Of a DNA stretch of 61,638 nucleotides, positions 16,305 through 25,176 are shown one piece after another. Every line of letters begins with the position of its first letter. Position 1 is the stretch's first letter. The position numbers were made by a program, and so were the translations under genes. The notes below the pieces were generated by a model. That model did no database searches. It worked only from the letters and a program-made list of their open reading frames with translations, and had not been told where the DNA came from. Origin of the DNA: Bacillus sp. FJAT-27264 (GTDB lineage Bacteria > Bacillota > Bacilli > Paenibacillales > Paenibacillaceae); NCBI RefSeq assembly GCF_001682855.1, contig NZ_MAQW01000023.1, forward strand, positions 77,041 to 138,678, in the 5' to 3' direction.

Positions 16305-17273
16305 TTATGGCAAATAGGAGCGAAGCACCGTGGATTGGCCTTCGATTCCGTAAGCCCCCAGATTAGCTGGCAACAGGTAGCATTCGCCTGCGGCGTAAGG
16401 CTGTGATCCGCCTTCCCAGGTCAGATGGCCGCTGCCTTCACAGATGACCAGGATCGTGAAGCTGTCCGGAGTAGTGGCGAGATTCCATTCGCCTTGAACA
16501 ATCCCTTTTTCTACAATGAAATAAGGGGAGGCAGCCAGTTGCAGCCATTCTCCAGGGACTGCGCTGTCCGTCTTCATGGAAGTGGCTCCCGCACCTTCGT
16601 AGGCCGTTACGTTAAGGGAATCCTCGACATGAAGCTCACGCGGTTTGCCGTCCAGACCCGGACGGTCGTAGTCGTAGATACGGTATGTAGTATCCGAGTT
16701 CTGCTGAATCTCGGCGACAACAACACCCGCACACAGGGCATGCACTGTTCCGGCCGGAATGTAGAATGTATCGCCTGCCGATACAGAGACTTCTTGCAGC
16801 GTGTCCATGACTGTACCGTTCTCCAGCGCTTGACGCAATGTTTCGCGGTCAACGCCTTCCTTCAATCCGTAGATGATTTTCGCATCCGGTTTAGCGTCAA
16901 GAACGTACCACATTTCTGTTTTGCCCAGTTCGCCCTTCGGTAATCCTTCGTAATCGTCGGTAGGATGTACCTGTACGGACAGATTGTCGTTGCAGTCCAG
17001 GAGTTTGATCAGGAGCGGAAATCGGCCGCCGGCTTCTGAAATACCTTTGCTGCCGAACCATTCCCGTCCGAATTGCTCGCGAATTTGATCCAGACCTTGT
17101 CCGGCAAGGTCTCCGTTAACCACGGAAGAAGTTCCGTTGGGATGGTCAGCAATCATCCAGCCTTCGCCGATGTGGCCTTCTGGCAGGTCCAGTCCGAATT
17201 TCTCCAGGGCACGTCCGCCCCAAACGCGTTCTTTGAATTCCGGTTGAAATTTCAATGGATAAGGTTGAGTCAT
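16305..17273 (-). CDS. manA: mannose-6-phosphate isomerase, class I (Bacillus type)
   Basis: 322 residues, the usual length of Bacillus ManA/Pmi. Starts TQPYPLKFQPEFKERVWGGRALEKFG, a family N-terminus. Zinc-site segments are visible: LLDCNDNLSVQVHPTDDY (Gln and His), GKTEMWYVLD (Glu) and FYIPAGTVHAL (His). It interconverts fructose-6-P and mannose-6-P, feeding mannose use or GDP-mannose for polysaccharides. It lies between the VOC and hydrolase genes on the same strand. Confidence 0.92.
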   Translation of the reverse strand: MTQPYPLKFQPEFKERVWGGRALEKFGLDLPEGHIGEGWMIADHPNGTSSVVNGDLAGQGLDQIREQFGREWFGSKGISEAGGRFPLLIKLLDCNDNLSVQVHPTDDYEGLPKGELGKTEMWYVLDAKPDAKIIYGLKEGVDRETLRQALENGTVMDTLQEVSVSAGDTFYIPAGTVHALCAGVVVAEIQQNSDTTYRIYDYDRPGLDGKPRELHVEDSLNVTAYEGAGATSMKTDSAVPGEWLQLAASPYFIVEKGIVQGEWNLATTPDSFTILVICEGSGHLTWEGGSQPYAAGECYLLPANLGAYGIEGQSTVLRSYLP

Positions 17274-17309
17274 GATTACATCTTCCTCTCTGATAGTAAA
17301 ATTTAGCTG

Positions 17310-17702
17310 TTAGACCTTGCGGGTGGATGCAAAAAACTCGATTTTTTCATGATCCGGTCCTTCAAAAAAGAAAAACCGGCTGCCACCTTCCAATTGGCGG
17401 ATGGCGGTCAGGCCCTCAAGACCAAGGCATTCTATTCGCTGGTACTCTGCCTCGATATCGGAGACTGTAAAGGCGATGTGACTGACCCGGCCTTCATCAG
17501 GCAGGCCCTCCCATAGAGACTCAATCAGCTCCACTTCGACAGAGGCTTGTTCCGGAAAAGACAGGAAGGCTAGCCGTAGACGGTCTCCCGGCTCACCGAC
17601 CGTTTCGGCCAGCGTCAGGCCAATGACGTCCCGGTAGAAATCAATCGAGGTCTCAAGAGAAGAGACCTTGATCCCAACATGCTCAATTTTGTGTACGGCC
17701 AT
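17310..17702 (-). CDS. VOC-family (glyoxalase/epimerase-like) metalloprotein
   Basis: 130 residues with two beta-alpha-beta-beta-beta modules: KIEHVGIKVSSLETSIDFYR at the start and VSHIAFTVSDIEAEYQRI in the middle, ending in DHEKIEFFAS. Candidate metal ligands are His in the first strand, a Glu in VEVELIE, His in VSHIAF and Glu in KIEFF. It could be a glyoxalase, a methylmalonyl-CoA epimerase-like enzyme or a resistance protein; the sequence does not decide. Its ATG is at 17702, seven bases after the end of the mnmM gene. A longer reading would overlap that gene. Confidence 0.8.
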   Translation of the reverse strand: MAVHKIEHVGIKVSSLETSIDFYRDVIGLTLAETVGEPGDRLRLAFLSFPEQASVEVELIESLWEGLPDEGRVSHIAFTVSDIEAEYQRIECLGLEGLTAIRQLEGGSRFFFFEGPDHEKIEFFASTRKV

Positions 17703-17709
17703 GCGGTCT

Positions 17710-18306
17710 TCAGCTCCTTTTCTTTTCCAGCGCCAGGCAGTAAGGGGCGGACGCCCGCTGAATCTGGCGGTATACAATGCTTTGGGCGACGCGGGGCGGA
17801 ACGGCGGCGGCCCAAGACTCCACCGCGGCGGCTTCCAGATCGCCGCCGTCATGCCCGGGATACAGCACGGCTGTAATGATCCCGCCGGGGCGCAGTAACT
17901 CCAGCGCGGCTTCCAGAGCCGCTAGGGAGCTGTCGGGCTTGGTGATGATGGTCTTATCGGCATCTCCCGCAGGGAGATAGCCGAGATTGAACATCACCGC
18001 CGACACGGTTCCGGGCCAGTCTCCCGGAACCGCTTCAAGCATAGCGGCGTGGCTGCGCTGCAGCAGCGTTACCGGGGCCAGTGTCCCCGGTAACGCCTCG
18101 CCCGCCGCGCGAAGACGCTCTTTAGCCAGCGCGAGCGCCTCCGCCTGGATGTCGAAGCCGCGGACTTCGCCTCGCGGCCCGCAGAGCTTGGCCAGGAACA
18201 GGGTATCTGCCCCTGTTCCGACCGTGGCATCGATGGCACGGCCACCTGCGGTTAGCCGCTCGGCGGTCAGCTTCTGGGCGAAGCTGAGCACAGAATAGAA
18301 GCCCAT
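17710..18306 (-). CDS. mnmM: tRNA wobble-uridine methyltransferase MnmM (YtqB family)
   Basis: 198 residues. Rossmann motif I is AIDATVGTGADTLFLAKL, with FDIQAEAL after it and the family segment VMFNLGYLPAGDADKTI near residue 110. These match B. subtilis YtqB, which methylates nm5(s2)U34 to mnm5(s2)U34 in tRNA. Codon use is more GC-rich and Ala-rich than neighbours. The start overlaps the stop of the radical SAM gene by one base (TAATG), so the two are translationally coupled, as ytqA-ytqB are neighbours in B. subtilis. Confidence 0.85.
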   Translation of the reverse strand: MGFYSVLSFAQKLTAERLTAGGRAIDATVGTGADTLFLAKLCGPRGEVRGFDIQAEALALAKERLRAAGEALPGTLAPVTLLQRSHAAMLEAVPGDWPGTVSAVMFNLGYLPAGDADKTIITKPDSSLAALEAALELLRPGGIITAVLYPGHDGGDLEAAAVESWAAAVPPRVAQSIVYRQIQRASAPYCLALEKKRS

Positions 18307-19262
18307 TAGCGCTGCCTCCAGTACTTGCCTTGCCAGGAGTTCCGGGCAATCAGCTCATTATCGATGCCGTTGAGGACTTCCCATTTCTTGAGGCTCCACA
18401 TCGGACCAATGAGCAGATCGCGCGGGGCATCGCCGGTCAGACGGTGCACAACCATCTCTGGCGGCAGAATTTCCAGGGAGTCGACAATCAGCTTGATATA
18501 TTCGGCTTGCTCCATAAAGCGAAGCAAGCCGGCTTCATACTGCTTCACCATCGGCGTCTTGCGCATAAGGTGAAGCAGGTGGATCTTGATACCCTGTACA
18601 TCCATTTTGGCTACGGCCGAGACCGTTTCCAGCATCATTTCATGGGTTTCCTGTGGCAGTCCGTGAATGATGTGTGTACAGATTCGAATATCGTGTTTAC
18701 GCAGCTTTTCGACAGCCTCCAGATAACAGGCCGTATCATGGGCGCGGTTAATCAGCTCTGAGGTGGAGTCATGAATCGTCTGAAGACCCATTTCCACCCA
18801 AAGGTAAGTACGCTTGTTCAGCTCTGCCAGATACTCGACCACATCATCTGGCAGGCAGTCCGGCCGGGTAGCGATAGACAGCCCGATAACCCCTGGCTGC
18901 TGAAGAATAACTTCAAAATATTCTCTCAGTTCTTCTACAGGGGCATAAGTATTAGTGTACGCCTGGAAGTAACCGATGTATTTGGCATTCGGCCATTTGA
19001 GATGCTGGCGGTCACGCACCTTGTTGAACTGGGTGATGAGATCGTCACGCCGGCTGCCGGCAAAATCACCGGAGCCACGTGCGCTGCAGAAGGTACAGCC
19101 GCCCTTGGCAATGGACCCGTCCCGGTTCGGACAAGTGAAACCGGCATCGAGCATGACTTTGAACACTTTGGTATTCATCTGCTCGCGCATTTCGTAGTTC
19201 CAGGTATGAAAACGTTTATCTCCCCACAGAGGGACAGAGGAGGGCTCTAATAGGTTGAACAT
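18306..19262 (-). CDS. mnmL: radical SAM protein, TIGR01212/YtqA family (MnmL)
   Basis: 318 residues. N-terminal radical SAM cysteines lie in FTCPNRDGSIAKGGCTFCSARG (first Cys, then CxxC after a nine-residue gap), the unusual spacing of the YtqA/Elp3-like group. WVEMGLQTIHDSTSELINRAHD is the conserved SAM-binding core. From memory, YtqA has been assigned (as MnmL) to the cmnm5U to nm5U step that precedes MnmM. AAAGGAG is six bases before the ATG at 19262; an ATG at 19289 lacks a site. It heads the leftward operon. Confidence 0.85.
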   Translation of the reverse strand: MFNLLEPSSVPLWGDKRFHTWNYEMREQMNTKVFKVMLDAGFTCPNRDGSIAKGGCTFCSARGSGDFAGSRRDDLITQFNKVRDRQHLKWPNAKYIGYFQAYTNTYAPVEELREYFEVILQQPGVIGLSIATRPDCLPDDVVEYLAELNKRTYLWVEMGLQTIHDSTSELINRAHDTACYLEAVEKLRKHDIRICTHIIHGLPQETHEMMLETVSAVAKMDVQGIKIHLLHLMRKTPMVKQYEAGLLRFMEQAEYIKLIVDSLEILPPEMVVHRLTGDAPRDLLIGPMWSLKKWEVLNGIDNELIARNSWQGKYWRQR

Positions 19263-19573
19263 GGGTTGCTCCTTTGAAATTCGGTTCATTCTCTGCTATA
19301 CGGTTAGTATATCGGCTTATAAAGAAGACGCAAGTAATTTTATCATGCGCCATGAGTCCAAACCATTGTACCAAAAATCATCGCGAAGCGTAACATTATG
19401 CACTTCAAAGATCGCTAAAATTTAGGCCTGAAAGCAGAAAAATTGGCTTGTTAATACTTACACCTTATGTTATATTTGAAATGTAAAAAGTCAGCAATAT
19501 CAATGGATTTTCCTTTCTTGAATTCATACTTTCGTGTCGTCCGGTCCATACTAATAACCGTGAGGTGATATCG

Positions 19574-19756
19574 ATGAATTCTCAAACGGCATATGCCGAT
19601 GGCAAAGGTTCGATTGACGTTACGTTAACCCCTGATGAGGCTCTTGCACTGACAGGTGTAGAATTTAACGGTAACCACAAGATTAAGACAGAAGCGCAGC
19701 GCAAGATTCGCAACGCTTTCGAGAAGACACTCGATTTCAATTCCGGAACAAGGTAA
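19574..19756 (+). CDS. small conserved-looking hypothetical protein
   Basis: 60 residues beginning MNSQTAYADGKGSIDVTL, rich in charged residues, no membrane segment. GAGGTGAT precedes the ATG at 19574 with good spacing. It lies between the divergent ytqA-type gene and trmB. I do not recognise the family. Intergenic bases 19290-19573 hold no other gene that I can support. Confidence 0.6.
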   Translation: MNSQTAYADGKGSIDVTLTPDEALALTGVEFNGNHKIKTEAQRKIRNAFEKTLDFNSGTR

Positions 19757-19951
19757 GCTGAGCACACCACTGGTGGTGCAGCGCGGCATGACCCAATTTC
19801 AATACAAATCAGTAAGGGATTCTCGCAGCAGCCTTCCTTGGGCTGGTATAGAGGATTCCTTTTTTTTGCCGTTATACCTTTACTTTTGGGGACAAGTTCG
19901 GCACAATATTGCAAGTGACAGTTATAGCAATCGATAAGCGGAGGAATACGC

Positions 19952-20668
19952 ATGCGTTTACGTGGAAGAAAAGGAATACGCGAAAGTCTCGAGGGCCAGG
20001 CTGATCTGGTTGTTCTCGACCCCCGTAGCCATAAAGGGCAGTGGTCTGCCTTGTTCGGGAATGACCATCCGATTCATGTTGAATTCGGAATGGGCAAAGG
20101 GCAGTTTATCAGCCAAATGAGCTCCAAATACCCTGATATCAACTTTATCGGAGTGGACATGTACGATGAATTGATCCGCCGTGCCGGAGAAAAAGCGAGA
20201 GCTGTATGGGAGCCGCAGGGTCATGAAACCCCGCCTAACCTGAAGCTGGCGCTAGCCAATATCAACTATGCGGAGGAAGTGTTTGCTCCAGGAGAGCTGG
20301 AACGCATCTATCTGAACTTCAGCGATCCTTGGCCGAAGAGCAAGCATGCCCGTCGCCGGTTAACGCATCCGCGTTTTCTCGACAAATATCGCGGCCTGCT
20401 GAGCCCGTTGGGCGAGATTCATTTGAAGACAGATTCCAGAAGCCTGTTCGAGTTCTCGCTGAATGCCTTTGCGGATTTCGGGTTGCAAATGAAGAACATT
20501 TCGCTTGATCTGCACACGGACGGCGTTATCAATGAAGAACATGTGATGACTGAATATGAGACAAAGTTCTACGGACGGGGTGTCAACATTCACCGCTGCG
20601 AAGCCATTGTGGGTTCAGAAGCGCTGGAACGTTATCAGGCTACTCGGATGGACAAATACAGACTTTAA
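19952..20668 (+). CDS. trmB: tRNA (guanine-N7-)-methyltransferase
   Basis: 238 residues. SAM-binding motif VEFGMGKGQFISQMSSKYP (near residue 48), then FIGVDMYDELIRRAGEKAR and the family hallmark LNFSDPWPKSKHARRRLTHPRFL (near 125). It makes m7G46 in tRNA. GGAGG is seven bases before the ATG. Length matches Bacillus TrmB with a slightly longer C-terminus. Followed by a terminator. Confidence 0.95.
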   Translation: MRLRGRKGIRESLEGQADLVVLDPRSHKGQWSALFGNDHPIHVEFGMGKGQFISQMSSKYPDINFIGVDMYDELIRRAGEKARAVWEPQGHETPPNLKLALANINYAEEVFAPGELERIYLNFSDPWPKSKHARRRLTHPRFLDKYRGLLSPLGEIHLKTDSRSLFEFSLNAFADFGLQMKNISLDLHTDGVINEEHVMTEYETKFYGRGVNIHRCEAIVGSEALERYQATRMDKYRL

Positions 20669-20680
20669 TCGTACTAGAAT

Positions 20681-20724
20681 AAAAGCCGGCAAGCCTCCGT
20701 GTTCACGGGGACTTGCCGGCTTTT
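20681..20724. terminator. bidirectional terminator
   Basis: AAAAGCCGGCAAG pairs with CTTGCCGGCTTTT around an 18-nt loop, between trmB and the convergent glycosyltransferase gene. Confidence 0.9.
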
Positions 20725-20755
20725 ATTTGTGACCCTGGGGGGCGCCTGTTAGTTT

Positions 20756-21871
20756 TTACTCTAGCATATCAAGAATGCTCTGGGCGCTCTGCAAGGGATG
20801 ATAGCGGGCGATTCGCTCCAAATGATGACTCCGCTTATTCTGAAGATCCTCATAGTTGTTCAGCAATCGCTCCATCCATTTGACGACAACATCGGGGGAC
20901 TCGATAGGCTCGCCGAACCCGGCCGCCGTGAAATAACGACAGTTTTCTTCCTCCTGCCCGGGCAGGGGATGATGGAAGAGCATGGGAATGCCTTTGGCCA
21001 GACCCTCGCTACAGGTCATACCGCCCGGCTTAGTAACGAGCAGATCAGAGACCTCCATCAGCTTGTCGATCTCACGGGTGAACCCGATGAGATGGATATT
21101 AGGGTGTTTGTATACCGGGTTTTTGCGCATTTCCTCCAGAAGCTTCTCGTTCTGGCCGAGGCAGAATACAATTTGGATATGCTCTCGGTACCCTGCCAGG
21201 AAATGATTGACGGTCTCGTCGTTCATCATCCCCCAGCCGCCTCCCATCACCATGACTGTGGGCTTATCACGAAGACCGAACTGTTCCAGAAGCTCCGGTC
21301 TCTCGGGGTGTTCCCAGAAATTGGGATGCACCGGCATCCCCGTAACCTGTATACTGGCAGAGGCGACTCCGCGGCGAAGCAGCTTGGACTTAACTTCCGG
21401 CGTAGACACAAAATAGCGGTCCACATGCGGACTGATCCAGCTGGCATGCGCATCGTAGTCGGTGATGACTGTGCAGAGCGGAACTTTAAAATCCGGGTCC
21501 AGCCGCTTCATACGTGAGATCACCGCACTGGGAATAAAGTGGGTGCACACGATAATGTCCGGCTGCAACTGCTTGATAATATTTTTGGTATGGGTATAAA
21601 AAATGCGATGCAGGGCAAGCGTGGTAAGGCGGTTAAATGATTTCTGATGACGGTAGACATATCCCATCAGCCGCGGCTGAGTGGTCACCGTCTTTCGATA
21701 AGCAGATACGATAATAGGCGCCATCTTAGGGTTTAGAAAGTTCCCCAATTCAAGCACCTTCGTTTGAACATTGGGCGACAGCTTGCGCAGGCTGCTAGAC
21801 AGCGCGTAGGCTGCCTGCGTATGACCTGCGCCAAAGCCTTCCGACAGTAACAGCACTCTTTTTTTGCGCAA
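20756..21871 (-). CDS. MGDG-synthase-type glycosyltransferase (GT28 family)
   Basis: About 371 residues. N-terminal MGDG-synthase domain begins LLLSEGFGAGHTQAAYAL; the C-terminal GT-B nucleotide-sugar domain includes VMVMGGGWGM and LLVTKPGGMTCSEGLAKG. Relatives such as UgtP add glucose or galactose from UDP-sugar to diacylglycerol to make glycolipids and lipoteichoic-acid anchors. An AGGTGA site fits a TTG start at 21871 with eight bases of spacing; a GTG at 21883 overlaps that site. It follows the PAP2 gene by 52 bp, so the pair looks like an envelope-lipid operon. Confidence 0.85.
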   Translation of the reverse strand: MRKKRVLLLSEGFGAGHTQAAYALSSSLRKLSPNVQTKVLELGNFLNPKMAPIIVSAYRKTVTTQPRLMGYVYRHQKSFNRLTTLALHRIFYTHTKNIIKQLQPDIIVCTHFIPSAVISRMKRLDPDFKVPLCTVITDYDAHASWISPHVDRYFVSTPEVKSKLLRRGVASASIQVTGMPVHPNFWEHPERPELLEQFGLRDKPTVMVMGGGWGMMNDETVNHFLAGYREHIQIVFCLGQNEKLLEEMRKNPVYKHPNIHLIGFTREIDKLMEVSDLLVTKPGGMTCSEGLAKGIPMLFHHPLPGQEEENCRYFTAAGFGEPIESPDVVVKWMERLLNNYEDLQNKRSHHLERIARYHPLQSAQSILDMLE

Positions 21872-21923
21872 TGTATAATTCACCTGTTCTCAAAAGGGAT
21901 TCTAATAGTTTAGCCTACCCTGC

Positions 21924-22451
21924 TCAGGACCATAAGGCAATTGTGCCAGCGGCAACTCCGGTACCAATCACAGCACCTGCAAGCACATCGGACGGATAAT
22001 GCAGGCCCAGGTACATCCGTGAGAATCCGACAATGCATCCCATTGGGAGCAACACAGAGGTGAGCGCCGGAAAGGCTGCCATATAAGGAACGAGCCAAGC
22101 AAAGATAGCAGTAGTATGTCCTGATGGAAAAGAATGATCCTTAAGCGGGTTGCGGAACGTCCGTGTACCTGGAAGCGCCAGATAAGGGCGTCTGCGCGGG
22201 TAGAGCTTCTTGGCGATCGCTACGGGCACATGGCTGACAGCCAGCGAGGCCAGTGCCTGAAGTGCCGTTGTTCTCCATGGCTGGGGAAAGAAGGCCCAGA
22301 TCAGCAGATTGGCGCCAATTGCGATGGTCGCTCCACCCAGATGCGTGAGATGGTAAAGCCAGAAGTTCAAAAACCGGTTATGCATCCGGCCGTTAATCCA
22401 TTGAAAAAGGCGCCGCTCCCAGAGATGCAGTTTCATGAATAAATGTCTCAT
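21924..22451 (-). CDS. PAP2-family membrane phosphatase
   Basis: 175 residues with five or six membrane segments and the three phosphatase motifs: KKLYPRRRP (near 82), PSGHTT (near 110) and SRMYLGLHYPSDVLAG (near 142). It may be an undecaprenyl-pyrophosphate phosphatase or a lipid phosphatase. GGAGG is nine bases before the ATG. It precedes the GT28 gene on the same strand. Confidence 0.88.
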   Translation of the reverse strand: MRHLFMKLHLWERRLFQWINGRMHNRFLNFWLYHLTHLGGATIAIGANLLIWAFFPQPWRTTALQALASLAVSHVPVAIAKKLYPRRRPYLALPGTRTFRNPLKDHSFPSGHTTAIFAWLVPYMAAFPALTSVLLPMGCIVGFSRMYLGLHYPSDVLAGAVIGTGVAAGTIALWS

Positions 22452-22592
22452 ATCGTTGTCCCTCCGCTAGTCCGGCTATCGGTTTAGCATTGATGCGGCA
22501 ATCCGTTCTTAAAAAGTGAAGCCGTCTTAATCATACTTTTTTAAGGGAGCCCATTCAAGAAAAAGCTCAGCTTTGCGCGAAAATTGCCAGTT

Positions 22593-22622
22593 TTGACTTG
22601 GGATACCCTTACGCCTTACAAT
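22593..22622 (+). promoter_or_regulatory. putative sigma-A promoter for the membrane glycosyltransferase
   Basis: TTGACT (22593-22598), 18-bp spacer, TACAAT (22617-22622). The leader to 22858 is about 230 nt. The 22452-22857 interval shows nothing else that I can support. Confidence 0.5.
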
Positions 22623-22857
22623 GATTCAAGCAGGCCGAACGTGTTTAAAAGGTAACAGAGAAAAAGGGGCTCTGCATCAGGGAATCCGAACAATCCTTTA
22701 GCGCGGAACATATAAAAAACCGGAACCCTGCCAACAATAAGTGAATGCTTGTAGTCTATTTTGTAAGGGATGCAACAAAAGGGTCAGAAAGAACGTTTTA
22801 CAAGCCAGAGAGAAAAAGAACACCAAGAGTGTAAAAAAAGGGGGCATTAAAAGGATC

Positions 22858-24096
22858 ATGACAGACGCACTGTTTGTTACGCTCCAAGTGATCTTGGCGG
22901 CGATTGCGATTTACCAATTTGCGTTCTCGCTTTTCGGACTGCACAAGAAAAAAAGAAAAGAGCAGTTCAAACCGGAAAAATCGTTTGCGGTACTTGTTGC
23001 GGCGCACAATGAGGAAGAAGTCGTCGGCGCATTGATGGAAAACCTGAAACAGCTTAATTATCCGCCGGAGCTGTACGATGTATTCGTTATTTGTGACAAT
23101 TGCACGGACGGGACGGCCCGGATTGTACGGGAGCACGGCATGAATGCTTGTGTCCGTACTAATGCCAATCTGAGAGGTAAGGGCTATGCGATTGAATGGA
23201 TGCTCAAAGAACTGTGGGGCATGCAGCGTCAATACGACGCCGTTGTGATGTTCGATGCCGATAACTTGGCACACACGGAGTTCTTGATGGAAATGAACAA
23301 TGACCTCTGCTCCGGGGCACGGGTAATTCAGGGTTACATCGATACGAAGAACCCGGAAGATTCATGGATTACGGCCGCATACGGGGTATCCTACTGGTAT
23401 ATCAACCGTTTATGGCAGCTCTCCCGTCATAACCTGGGCATGGCGAATTTCCTTGGCGGCACAGGCATGTGCTTTGAGACGAAGCTGCTGAAAGAAATGG
23501 GTTGGGGAGCAACGAGTCTGGTCGAGGATTTGGAATTCACTATGCGCAGCGCTTCGAAGGGCGTGTATCCGAAGTTCAACTATGACGCCAAGGTGTTCGA
23601 TGAGAAGCCATTGACTTTCAAGGCGTCGTCAAGACAACGCCTGCGCTGGATGCAGGGACACTTCACGGTGGCCCGTCGTTATTTCTTCCCGCTGCTGTGG
23701 CAGAGTATCAAGGAACGCAGCTTGACGAAGTTTGACCTCGCCCTGTACGGGGCAAATGTATATATTGTGCTGCTTACTTTCCTCATGACAGCTGTCATGT
23801 GGGTCGATAATACCTTTTTTGACGGACCGAACATCGCTAATATTTATGGACATCTTCCATTATGGCTGGGCTTTGTGGCCATAGGCGGGAATCTGCTTAC
23901 GTTCTTCTTGGCGATGATCTTAGAGAAGGTCAAGTTCAAGAAAGTATATGCGTACTTGATTCTGTTCCCGATCTACCTGATTTCCTGGTATCCCATTACG
24001 TTCTATGCGTTCTTCACGCAGAACAACAAGCAATGGAGCCACACCAAGCATACGCGTGTCGTAAGGCTGGAGGAAGTGCAAAGCAAGCAAGGGTAA
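22858..24096 (+). CDS. processive-type membrane glycosyltransferase, family 2
   Basis: About 412 residues from the ATG at 22858. One N-terminal membrane helix, a GT-A domain (FAVLVAAHNEEEVVGALM; MFDADNLAHTEF; GGTGMCFETKLL), the QxxRW-like motif RQRLRWMQGH, and three C-terminal helices. This layout matches hyaluronan/poly-GlcNAc/cellulose synthase relatives that extrude polysaccharide. An upstream in-frame start at 22741 would add a basic, Cys-containing 39-residue segment without a clear ribosome site. The product sugar is not shown by context. Confidence 0.82.
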   Translation: MTDALFVTLQVILAAIAIYQFAFSLFGLHKKKRKEQFKPEKSFAVLVAAHNEEEVVGALMENLKQLNYPPELYDVFVICDNCTDGTARIVREHGMNACVRTNANLRGKGYAIEWMLKELWGMQRQYDAVVMFDADNLAHTEFLMEMNNDLCSGARVIQGYIDTKNPEDSWITAAYGVSYWYINRLWQLSRHNLGMANFLGGTGMCFETKLLKEMGWGATSLVEDLEFTMRSASKGVYPKFNYDAKVFDEKPLTFKASSRQRLRWMQGHFTVARRYFFPLLWQSIKERSLTKFDLALYGANVYIVLLTFLMTAVMWVDNTFFDGPNIANIYGHLPLWLGFVAIGGNLLTFFLAMILEKVKFKKVYAYLILFPIYLISWYPITFYAFFTQNNKQWSHTKHTRVVRLEEVQSKQG

Positions 24097-24135
24097 CAGC
24101 TTACTGATGTTTTTACGTGAATTATTGAAAAGCTG

Positions 24136-24165
24136 TTGACATTGATATGGATAACAGTGTATAGT
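24136..24165 (+). promoter_or_regulatory. promoter of the infC operon
   Basis: TTGACA (24136-24141), 18-bp spacer and TATAGT (24160-24165), giving a transcript start near 24172. Confidence 0.75.
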
Positions 24166-24171
24166 ATTCAA

Positions 24172-24325
24172 GTATGCAAAACATAGAGATTGCAAGAAGA
24201 AGCACCGGCTTCTCACCTGACTGGCATTATGCTAGCTGGTTTTGATCTCAATGCTTTATGAATGTTAATGTTCATGAACGTTGATCAAACAGGGGTGTCG
24301 GGGGTTAACCGGCATCCCTTTTTTA
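24172..24325 (+). ncRNA. L20 leader with transcription attenuator
   Basis: The leader ahead of infC-rpmI-rplT carries GAAGCACCGGCTTC and TTGATCAAACAGG elements and ends in a terminator (GGGGTGTCGG / CCGGCATCCC, two G-U pairs, then TTTTTT). In Bacillus, ribosomal protein L20 binds this leader to promote termination. Identification is by context and structure. Confidence 0.75.
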
Positions 24326-24374
24326 TGAAGTTGTGCTGAAGTTTATTGTTAACAAGATCCGGAGGTGGAGAGTT

Positions 24375-24887
24375 ATCAGTAAGGAACATATGATCAATGA
24401 TGAAATTCGGGCCAAAGAGGTTCGGTTGGTAGGTGCGGAAGGTGAGCAAATCGGAATCAAACCGATCCGCGAGGCACTGCAAATGGCGATCGATCTTAAT
24501 CTGGATTTAGTCAATGTAGCACCTCAGGCGAAACCGCCGGTATGCCGCATCATGGATTACGGCAAGTTCCGTTATGAGACGCAGAAGAAAGAGAAAGAAG
24601 CGCGTAAGAACCAGAAGATCGTTGATCTTAAGGAAGTATGGTTCCGTGCCAATATTGAGGAACATGATTATCAAACCAAGTTCCGCAATGTGATCAAGTT
24701 CTTGGGTGAAGGCGATAAGGTGAAATGCTCCGTACGTTTCCGCGGACGTGAGATTACACATGCTAACATCGGTCAGAAGATCTTGGAGCGCGTTAAGAAT
24801 GAAGTTGCTGAGATCTCTGTTGTTGAACGCCAGCCTAAGCTGGAAGGTCGCAGCATGATCATGATTTTGGCTCCTAAGCCTCAATAA
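24375..24887 (+). CDS. infC: translation initiation factor IF-3, AUC start
   Basis: 170 residues. The family N-terminus SKEHMINDEIRAKEVRLVG aligns with Bacillus IF-3 (SKDFIINEQIRAREVRLI), and this places the initiator at an ATC codon at 24375, nine bases after GGAGG. No ATG lies at this position; the ATG at 24390 would cut conserved residues and an ATG at 24333 lies before the ribosome site. IF-3 rejects non-AUG starts, so an AUC initiator gives autoregulation. NAKPPVCRIMDYGK-type motif is present as QAKPPVCRIMDYGKFRYE. Confidence 0.92.
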   Translation: MSKEHMINDEIRAKEVRLVGAEGEQIGIKPIREALQMAIDLNLDLVNVAPQAKPPVCRIMDYGKFRYETQKKEKEARKNQKIVDLKEVWFRANIEEHDYQTKFRNVIKFLGEGDKVKCSVRFRGREITHANIGQKILERVKNEVAEISVVERQPKLEGRSMIMILAPKPQ

Positions 24888-24945
24888 CCCCGGAGCCGTT
24901 TTGCGATGCAATTTGGCGCCACATAATATTCAAGGAGGAAACACA

Positions 24946-25143
24946 ATGCCTAAAATGAAAACACACAGCAGCCTTAAAGGCCGCTTCAAAATTACCGGAA
25001 CTGGTAAAGTAACACGTTACAAAGCACACAGAAATCACTTGCTGTCCCACAAATCCAAACGTGCGAAACGCGTATTGGGTACGAACCCTGTTATGGCCCC
25101 TGGGGATGTAAGACGTTTGAAGCAACAATTGGGTAACTTGTAA
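24946..25143 (+). CDS. rpmI: ribosomal protein bL35
   Basis: 65 residues, MPKMKTHSSLKGRFKITG at the start, strongly basic, with SHKSKRAKRVLG. AAGGAGG lies seven bases before the ATG. It sits between infC and rplT as in nearly all bacteria. Confidence 0.97.
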   Translation: MPKMKTHSSLKGRFKITGTGKVTRYKAHRNHLLSHKSKRAKRVLGTNPVMAPGDVRRLKQQLGNL

Positions 25144-25176
25144 TATTTACTACACATTTTTGGGAGGTTTATTAAT

